A DNA stretch of 12,593 nucleotides from Thalassiosira profunda (taxonomy: Eukaryota > Bacillariophyta > Thalassiosirophyceae > Thalassiosirales > Thalassiosiraceae). Both the position numbers and the translations under genes were made by a program. Positions 6,588-12,593 of the stretch are shown in pieces. The stretch is from the NCBI GenBank assembly GCA_036939355.1, contig JALLAP010002273.1:1-12593 (forward strand), in the 5' to 3' direction. Each line of letters opens with the position of its first letter. The first letter of the stretch is position 1. A model generated the notes under the pieces. The model ran no database searches, was not told where the DNA came from, and saw nothing but the letters and a program-made list of their open reading frames with translations.

Positions 6588-8927
6588 TCAGTCATAGTCG
6601 ACCAAATCTTCCTCCTCCTCCCCGTATCCATAGTCCATGGGTTCGTCGCCGTCCGGAGGTGCCACAGCAGCTTCCTCAAACACGTCTCCGCCGAACTGGT
6701 CGTCATCGTCGCCGACATCAGCGTACAGGCTCTCATCCATATTATTTGTTTCGACATCATCTGGAGCGCTTGCTTCCACATCCTCCGGTGCGTCGGTTGT
6801 CTCTTTGGGTGCGGAAGGCGTCGGTGNCATCATCTGGAGCGCTTGCTTCCACATCCTCCGGTGCGTCGGTTGTCTCTTTGGGAGCTGAAGGCGTTGGTGA
6901 GGGGTTGTGCCATGCACATGTGATGTCGGCGCCATTGAATGTCTGCGCGCTGGTTTTTGCCTGCAGTGATAGTTAATGCCAGTGAGGTGCTGCAGGTCGC
7001 TGCCGTTGAAAAGATACTGCACATGTCGATCTTACCCTCTCTGCATCCGCTCGGTTGGCGAAGGTCACCAACACGAAGCTCGGCTCATTGTCAGGCTTTT
7101 CCAACGAGACGCTCGTGACATCGCCGTGAGCCGCAAAGTGCTCTTTTACCGCGGCCTGATAGAGTACAAATGGATGTTAGCCACAGAGAAACTCTCAAGA
7201 GAAACGACAGAATCATCGATACTCACCTCAGCAATATCTTCCGCAAATCCCTCGACCTTTAACACGGTCGTGCGTCGATCCAGGCTCCGTTTCTGAGCCA
7301 CCGTCACCCCAGCCTCGCCTGGTGTGCCATTGCCACCACCACCGGACGCCACGAACACCGGCCTTTTCTCGCTAGGCTGGAACGCCCCCTTCTCCTGCTC
7401 TTCTGCCTTAAGCGTTTCAATCTCCTCCACCAACCCCTTCGTTTCCTTCTTCAGCTCCATCACCTTCGTCTGCGTGCTTAAGATCTCCTTCATCTTCTTG
7501 GATTGCTCGCTCGCCGTGGCATTTTTGCCCTTCAACACCTCGAGCATCTTCTTGTGCAGTGGCAACTGCTTGTGGCACATCTCCTCCTGCTTCGCCAGCA
7601 GGTCTCGCTTTTGTTCGAGCGTCGACAGTTTGGCGCGGCGTTCGTTCTTGGCCGCGAAATACGCATCGTATTCGGCCTGTCGGCGCGTTCTCCATTCTGA
7701 TTCTTCCTTTTGGAACTGCTCCCACCGCTGCTGCTCCTCCTCGCTCATTGGTGGAGGGCCCTGCTTCGAGGGAGAGCGGACGTAGGTGTTGTTTTTGGGG
7801 CCGGCGCCGGCCGATTGGGGCGTGCGATACTCGTGCTGTTGATCGCCATACTGCCGATCGCCGCGGTCTCCAACACTGCGATCGTGCGGGTAATTCTGCC
7901 GCGAATGGTCGCGCCCTTCCTCCCCATACCGTGGCATCTTCGACGGTTGATCGGAGTGATGATGACCCCGGCGACCACCATCCCCATACCCCGGCCCTCT
8001 CTCCTGATGCTCGTCCCGCCAAGGGCGCTTGCGATCGAACCCACCCTCGCCCCGCTCCCCGCGCGCATCCTCCCTCGGAGGCCGGTTGTCCATAATGTAA
8101 TTCGTAAAATGCACCGCCTTCACCTTGATCCCCATCCTTTCAAAGCTCATCTCCTCCTCTCCCAATTTGTTGCCGCCGTCCATCCCCCGCGATCCCTCCT
8201 CCCAAATTCGCCGGGCGTCGTCCACGAACTTGAACCGCACGAACGCCTCGCCGGTGTTGCGATCCAGGAGGTAGTATTGGACCTGCGCGTTCCAGTTCCG
8301 GTAGAAGAAGTCGCGGACGTGCTGATTTTTCACGTGGGCCGGAACGTGGCTCAAGACCAGCGTGCGGCGCTCCTCTTGGGGCACGGGCTTGTTCGCCCGC
8401 TCGGCCATTTCTTCCGGGGACAGCTGGGCGCCCTGGGTGGGGACGCGGGGGCGGGAAGAATCGTGGCGCTCGGTCCGGGGCGGGCCCCGGCCGCCGCCGT
8501 CTCTGCCCCTCCCCCCGAAGCCCCTGCCACTGGTGACGTGTCGTTCAAAGCCACCGCCGCCACGATCTTCGTGCGATCCGAAGCGGCCGCCTCCCCGTCC
8601 GTCGTGCGGTCCGAAGCGCCCCCCACCCCGGCCGCCGCTGTCGTGCCGCTCAAATCGGCCGCCGCCCCGGCCTCGGCCGCCGCGGTCGCCGCTGTCCCGT
8701 CGATCGAATCCGCCTCTTCCTCTGCTGTCGAATCCACCCCTGCCCCGGCCGTCGCCTCGGCCTCTGCCTCCGTGGTCTCTCCTCTCGGTCCATTCTCTGC
8801 CCGGCCCTCCCCGATTATGATTGTCGCCGTCGTACCTCCGCTTTTGGAAATTGCCACCGTCGCGGTGACCGCCTCCTCCGCCATCGCGGTGGCCGTCGCG
8901 CTGCGGGTGCTCCAGCGGCCGATCCAT
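6588..8927 (-). CDS. RGG-box, RRM, coiled-coil, RRM RNA-binding protein (RBM26/RBM27-like, 3 exons; assembly duplication in exon 3)
   Basis: Exons are 8927-7227, 7155-7036 and 6960-6588, split by phase-0 GT-AG introns of 71 and 75 nt. Exon 3 contains an N at 6827 flanked by a 72-bp duplication; dropping 73 bp gives one frame and a 706-residue protein. Residues 10-160 are an RGG/GRG-rich region with a loose repeat around RF-x-x-H-D-x-RGGG. RRM1 is at about 187-275 (RNP2-like TLVLSHV; RNP1-like GEAFVRFKF). A charged linker leads to a long coiled coil at about 396-512. RRM2 begins at 554 (TVLKVEGF) and continues in exon 2 (AAVKEHFAAHGDV, PSFVLVTFANRADAER) and exon 3 (TFNGADITCAWHNPSP). The tail is acidic, ending EEEEDLVDYD. 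RBM26/27 proteins act in nuclear RNA surveillance; the PWI domain and CCCH finger of the animal proteins are absent here. It is divergent from the IGPS-PRAI gene. RNA binding is secure; the orthology is tentative. Confidence 0.82.
6755..6899. repeat. 72-bp duplication around N at 6827: unmerged assembly overlap
   Basis: Bases 6755-6826 and 6828-6899 are the same 72 bp apart from three substitutions near the right end of each copy, with one N between. Both copies encode the same peptide on the minus strand (PTPSAPKETTDAPED...), and all three differences are synonymous. The extra 73 bases shift the frame of exon 3. A genuine tandem duplication would not place an N exactly at the junction, so this is most likely two overlapping contig ends from different alleles. 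Confidence 0.9.
6961..7035 (-). other. Intron 2 of the RNA-binding protein gene (75 nt)
   Basis: Minus-strand donor AGAGAGG|GTAAGA and acceptor CACTGCAG|GCAAAA. Phase 0 splicing joins ANRADAER to AKTSAQTFNG inside the second RRM, as the fold requires. Confidence 0.88.
7156..7226 (-). other. Intron 1 of the RNA-binding protein gene (71 nt)
   Basis: Minus-strand donor GCTGAG|GTGAGT and acceptor CTATCAG|GCCGCG. Phase 0 splicing joins VEGFAEDIAE to AAVKEHFAAHG, bridging strand 1 and helix 1 of the second RRM. Confidence 0.88.
8480..8760 (-). repeat. Degenerate RGG-box repeat region
   Basis: The DNA encodes a run of similar units on the minus strand, residues about 57-147 of the RNA-binding protein: Arg/Gly-rich spacers alternating with FERHDS, RFGPHD, RFGSHE and FERHVT. 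The units are 10-16 codons long and imperfect. The opposite strand is stop-poor through here, which makes long antisense open frames. Confidence 0.6.
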
Positions 8928-9268
8928 TGCTGCCCAATGTGCACAAGATCTGGGGTCGAATCTTTTTTGGCGTTGAGAGTGTATGAGGCACTTTGCGGCC
9001 CTTCCTCGACAGATTGACGATACCTGCCGATGCAACGGGCAGCGCTGGGTTCTGCGCGGTACGGCGAGGTGGACGGAGCCGTCGGCGGTCAATGGTGAGC
9101 TGCCGTCGCCACAGCGCCGCGTTGTGGGGTCGGTCGGGTCGCTCGCGGGCTTTGCACAAAAAGGAGGAAGTGAATGAAGAGGCGACGGTCAGACGGTGCA
9201 CCCTCCACCCGCCGCCAGCCGGGCCCCAACAACCCACACAAGCACTTAGGTCCTCGGCGCACGCAACC
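8928..9268. promoter_or_regulatory. Shared divergent promoter region (RNA-binding protein / IGPS-PRAI)
   Basis: The 341 bases separate two head-to-head start codons, so both core promoters and 5' UTRs must lie here. No convincing TATA box or palindromic operator is seen. A purine-rich patch (9157-9178) lies about 100 bases upstream of the plus-strand ATG. Confidence 0.45.
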
Positions 9269-11189
9269 ATGGCTTCGCCCTACACCCCCGCCCAGCTCTC
9301 CGAGGCCCTCGCCGAGTTCTACGGCGGCGCTTCGTCGTCCTCGTCGGAAACATGCTCACACATTTTTGGCTACGGCGACGCCGACCACGAGTTGAGCATG
9401 CTCCAGCAAATCACCGCCACCAACATCCTCGACTACGAAAAGAAGACGTTCATCACCTCGATGGCGCCGAGCGAGACGGAATTGGTGATCAGTGCCAAAT
9501 TATTCCACGCCAGGCACGGGCCGATGCTTGATTTGCAATGTGTGGTGCAGTCTAAAAGTCCGTGCATGGCACTCGCCGCCGAGTTCAAGCGGGCCAGTCC
9601 GAGCAAGGGCGACATTGCCCCGCACCTGAACGCGGGGGACCAGGCCGAAACTTACTTCGGCGCCGGGGCGAGCGTGATTAGTGTACTGACGGAGGGAAAG
9701 TGGTTCAAGGGCAACCTTGAGGATTTGACGTCCGCCCGGTTGAAGACGACCGCGGCCGCCAAGAAGAGCGGCAAGACAAGGCCGGCGATACTGAGGAAGG
9801 ACTTTGTGACGACCACGTACCAGATTGCCGAGGCCGCAGCGGCGGGAGCCGATACTATACTGTTGATCGTGGCGACCACTCCTTCGAATGTGCTGAAAGA
9901 GCTGATCGACTTTGCGAGGTCCATCGGGATGGAACCGCTGGTGGAGGTGCATGCACTGATCGAGCTGGACGTGGCGATCAATGCGGGCGCGCGGGTCATC
10001 GGCGTGAACAATCGGAACCTGCACACGTTCCAACTGGACCTGGCGCAAACGGAAAAGGTGGCGGAGGAACTGACGAAGCGGGGTTTGTCGTTCCACCACG
10101 ACAGGTGCAACAACGGCGAGNACGGAAAAGGTGGCGGAGGAACTGACGAAGCGGGGTTTGTCGTTCCACCACGACAGGTGCAACAACGGCGAGGCGCCGG
10201 AGATTACCGTGTGCGCCCTCTCGGGAATGTCCTCGGCGCACGACGTCGAGCGCTACAGAAATGTGGGCGTGGGGATGTGCCTCATCGGCGAATCGCTCAT
10301 GCGGGCGTCCGATCCTTCGTTGGCCATCAGGGGATTGTGCCTCGATCCGAAGGATTATGCCGCGTCGCAATCGATATCTGGAGGGGCGTACACGGGCGGG
10401 ACGAAGGTTGTGAAGGTCTGCGGGATTACCAATCCGGAGGATGCGCTGGTGGCGTGTCGAGCGGGAGCCAATTTGATCGGAGTTATCTTTGCGGAGAAGA
10501 GCAAGCGGAAAGTGACGGTAGAGCAGGCGAAGGAGATTGTTGCTGCTGTGCGCAAATTCGGAGAGCGGACCGACCGAATCTCTGTCGAGAGTGTGGAATC
10601 GAACAGCTCGCCGGTGTCGACGCTCGTGGCCAAGTCTAGGGCGTTGGAGAAGGCATCGCAACGCCCGCTGGTGGTGGGTGTATTCCAAAACCATCCGTTG
10701 AACGTGGTCAAAGAAACTGTCGAGCAGAGCGGATTGGACATGGTCCAACTCCACGGAAGCGAGGGAATGGCAGCTGCCAATAGCAACAACTTTGGCGTGC
10801 CTGCCTTGAGAGTCGTGGACATCGAACTGGGAGGAGAGGCCAAGTCGTCGAAGGAGATTGCCGCGGCCATTTTGGACAAGGTGACGTCCGACCCCGCGGC
10901 GATATTACTGGATACCTCGATCAAGGGGGACAAACACGGCGGTGGTGGCACGGGCAAGACGTTCGATTGGACGATCGCCGAGTCGATACAAAACTTGGGG
11001 TTGCCTGTGATTATCGCCGGAGGATTGACGCCTGAGAATATCAGCGACGCTGTGAGTAATATGCGGCCGTGGGGCGTGGACGTGGCCGGTGGCGTCGAGG
11101 CGAGCCCGGGCGTGAAGGATCACGAGAAGGTGAAGCAGTTTGTGGGAGGGGCTAAGCGAGCAGCAGCCGAGGCAAGCAAGGGCTTTTGA
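9269..11189 (+). CDS. Bifunctional indole-3-glycerol-phosphate synthase / phosphoribosylanthranilate isomerase (assembly duplication inside)
   Basis: The enzyme carries out two consecutive steps of tryptophan synthesis: PRAI turns phosphoribosylanthranilate into CdRP, and IGPS closes it to indole-glycerol phosphate. Removing 73 bp at the N (10121) gives one 615-residue frame. The IGPS barrel is residues about 40-330: AEFKRASPSKG (104-114), ILRKDF with catalytic Lys (174-179), LVEVH with catalytic Glu (224-228), and GVNNRNL (245-251). The bacterial SESGI motif reads CALSGM (291-296), so the binding-site Glu is Leu; I recall the same in fungal enzymes. The PRAI barrel is about 355-601: KVCGIT with catalytic Cys360, VQLHGSE, ILLDTSI with catalytic Asp524, GGTGKTFDW and AGGLTPENI. 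DVSSGVE reads DVAGGVE. The order matches E. coli TrpC and the back half of fungal TRPC, without glutaminase. The start has a strong context (ACCATGG). No signal or transit peptide is seen, which suggests the cytosol. Confidence 0.93.
10049..10193. repeat. Perfect 72-bp duplication around N at 10121: unmerged assembly overlap
   Basis: Bases 10049-10120 and 10122-10193 are identical, with one N between. The duplication falls inside the IGPS domain, between the NNRNL and CALSGM segments, and shifts the frame. Dropping one copy plus the N (73 bp) joins the two open frames exactly and gives a normal family sequence. Confidence 0.95.
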
Positions 11190-11276
11190 GTACAACAATG
11201 AAGACTGCTATTGAGTAACTGCTAGATAATCAAGGCCTCCAAAACCTCGATACCTCGCAATCAAACTATGCTACCA

Positions 11277-11316
11277 CTCTCTAGTCCGCTAAGGCTACAA
11301 GCCTTAACGGAGAGAG
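11277..11316. other. Imperfect hairpin between convergent genes
   Basis: Arms 11277-11295 and 11301-11316 pair as CTCTC/GAGAG, TCCG/CGGA and TAAGGC/GCCTTA, with a 3-nt bulge (TAG), one mismatch and a TACAA loop. It lies 88 bases after the IGPS-PRAI stop and 40 bases beyond the topoisomerase stop, so it could sit in either 3' UTR. A role in 3'-end formation is only a guess. Confidence 0.35.
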
Positions 11317-11355
11317 CTTCTTCTGTGAGCCCAATTCTCGTTTCTCTCCCTCAGC

Positions 11356-12593
11356 TCACTCCTCGTCTGAACTGTCGAAGTTGTACGTCGGCTTCGTATT
11401 TCCACTGCCGCGACGCTTGCGAGGCGGCGCGGGATCAGAGTCCGAGTCCTCGAGCTCACGCTTGCGGGACTTCGCCGGCTCGGACTTGCTTCCCGTCGAT
11501 CCCTTCGATTTACGCCAAATTTTCTTTGGCTTCGTCTCAGGGCTAGAATCGCTGTCGACGAGCATTTCATCCTTCTCCTCGTTCGTCGATTTGCGCGCCT
11601 CCTTGATCTCCCCGCCTTTCGAGAGATTGATGCCGTGTTTCTTGCTGCTCGACAACTTCCTCTGAGAGTTTTGAAGAGGTGAGACGCCAAGTGAGATCTT
11701 GGCCTTGCCGCCAGATGATTTGGCCGGCTTCTTCGCCCCCTTGCTGCTCCCGCTCTTGCGCTTGGGCGCCGATTCCGCCTTCTTGGAGGCTGTCTTCTGC
11801 CCTGCCTTGCCCTTTGTTGTGGGCTTCTTCTCACCCGCAGACAAACTGTCATCGCTGCCAAAGCCAGACTCGTCTTTGACGGCACTCTTGCGCCTCGCAG
11901 CAGACTTCTTCTTTGCAGGCGCCCCCTTCTTTGGCGCGGGTTTAGCCTTCGGGGCAGGCTCTTCCATCACGAAGTCGCCATCTGACTCCTCCGCATCAGA
12001 TTCCTTCTTCACAGGTGCCTTCTTTACGGGTCCCTTCTTCGCGGAATCCTCTGCCATGAAGTCATCCTCAGACTCGTCACTGTATTCGATCTCGCTGTCC
12101 CACGCGCAAATATTCTTCTTTTTCGAGCCTGAAGCATCCGCATCTGGCTTCTTGGTCGGCTTTGCAACAACACTCTTCTGCTTTGGCTCGGTCAGAGAGA
12201 TGTCGTCGTCGAACTCCTCCGTGTCCGACTCCTCGGATTCGGAAGACTCCTCTGTCTCGCTAGCATCTGAATCCCGCTCTAGCTCATCAACCTTCTTCTT
12301 TGTGCGCTTCGTTGGCTTTTTCGCTGGCTTCTCCGACGCGGGCTTCTTCTTCTCCTTCTTTGCAACGCCAGCCTCCTTCTTTGCAACGTCACTAGCTTTC
12401 TCCTTGGGCACGGCCGTTGTCAGAGGGCGGTTTGGCTGCAAGTCGTCCCTCTCTTCGAGCAGCTCCTCGATCGCATCCAAGTCGGCCGACCAAATGGCAT
12501 CGGGAGACGTGGCCTCGAGCGCCTTGGCCTCCTCTGCTTTGGCGTCTCGCTCCTTCCGCAATTCCTCCGCACGCTCGAAGGTGAGACTCCAAA
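11356..12593 (-). CDS. DNA topoisomerase II, C-terminal region (5' part outside window)
   Basis: A minus-strand frame of 411 codons plus stop is open to the window edge. The first residues, WSLTFERAEELRKERDAK, then LEATSPDAIWSADLDAIEEL, match the end of the eukaryotic topoisomerase II catalytic core (WSLT...L..E...L..T[ST]P..LW..DLD.[FI]..L). The partial codon before W ends in TT, as expected for the Ile in the usual IWSLT. The remaining roughly 370 residues are the divergent C-terminal tail: Lys/Ala/Pro-rich blocks (KKEKKKPASEKPAKKP; AKPAPKKGAPAKKKSAARRK) alternate with acidic Ser blocks (SETEESSESEESDTEEF; DSEIEYSDESEDDF), ending NFDSSDEE. The tail gives nuclear import and regulation by phosphorylation; acidic Ser clusters fit CK2 sites. 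It is convergent with IGPS-PRAI, with 166 bases between stops. No intron is visible in this part. Confidence 0.87.
   Translation of the reverse strand, partial: WSLTFERAEELRKERDAKAEEAKALEATSPDAIWSADLDAIEELLEERDDLQPNRPLTTAVPKEKASDVAKKEAGVAKKEKKKPASEKPAKKPTKRTKKKVDELERDSDASETEESSESEESDTEEFDDDISLTEPKQKSVVAKPTKKPDADASGSKKKNICAWDSEIEYSDESEDDFMAEDSAKKGPVKKAPVKKESDAEESDGDFVMEEPAPKAKPAPKKGAPAKKKSAARRKSAVKDESGFGSDDSLSAGEKKPTTKGKAGQKTASKKAESAPKRKSGSSKGAKKPAKSSGGKAKISLGVSPLQNSQRKLSSSKKHGINLSKGGEIKEARKSTNEEKDEMLVDSDSSPETKPKKIWRKSKGSTGSKSEPAKSRKRELEDSDSDPAPPRKRRGSGNTKPTYNFDSSDEE

Noticed and set aside
6755..6899. Biological tandem duplication or frameshift pseudogene
   Set aside because: The N at the exact junction, the same 72-bp length at an unrelated second locus, and frame restoration on collapse all point to an assembly artefact.
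7710..9017. Long plus-strand open frame (435 codons) rich in Ala, Pro and Val
   Set aside because: It is antisense to the RGG/RRM protein. The Gly/Arg-rich codons there lack stops in reverse. It has no domain, while the minus strand gives two RRMs and canonical introns.
9269..11189. Two separate genes, one IGPS and one PRAI
   Set aside because: The only break is the N duplication, and it falls inside the IGPS barrel rather than between domains. After collapse the frame is continuous.
1..12593. CRISPR arrays, tRNA or rRNA genes, bacterial operons
   Set aside because: No regular direct-repeat arrays, cloverleaf or rRNA-like sequence was seen, and introns and targeting leaders mark this as eukaryotic nuclear DNA.

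Overview
This GC-rich eukaryotic nuclear window is probably from a diatom or a close relative with a secondary red plastid. Three things point there. The plastid-type prenyltransferase carries a bipartite presequence with an ASAFAP-like site (C-T-A|F-A-P). The NPL4-like protein carries an ER signal peptide, as expected for the symbiont-derived ERAD-like import machinery (SELMA) of such plastids. The few introns are very short (71, 75 and 76 nt, all GT-AG) and the genes are tightly packed. A Thalassiosira-like centric diatom would fit, but the species cannot be fixed from sequence alone.

Layout, left to right: a Ser/Pro-rich protein of unknown function (minus, 3' end off the window, 1-877); a divergent spacer with a candidate 259-bp TA-flanked MITE (1196-1454); an NPL4-family Cdc48 cofactor with a signal peptide (plus, 1722-3356); a plastid-targeted UbiA-superfamily prenyltransferase (plus, 3620-4942); a two-exon DNAJB-like J-protein ending in two SUMO-interacting-motif-like VDLT sequences (minus, 5257-6373); a three-exon RGG/RRM/coiled-coil/RRM RNA-binding protein related to RBM26/RBM27 (minus, 6588-8927); a bifunctional IGPS-PRAI tryptophan enzyme (plus, 9269-11189); and the acidic/basic C-terminal region of DNA topoisomerase II (minus, 11356-12593, 5' end off the window).

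Two genes look broken but almost certainly are not. At each of the two N bases (6827 and 10121) the 72 bp before the N are repeated after it, and deleting 73 bp restores one reading frame. These are assembly joins that failed to merge overlapping ends. One pair is identical. The other differs at three sites, all synonymous, as expected for two alleles.

The genes do not form a pathway. The strongest lead is the NPL4-like gene: its leader cannot be removed by a nearby splice acceptor, its first mature residue is not aromatic, and it lacks the usual NPL4 zinc fingers. It is a good candidate for the periplastid (SELMA) Npl4 that would work with symbiont Cdc48/Ufd1 in protein import across the second outermost plastid membrane. 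Its same-strand neighbour is also plastid-directed.
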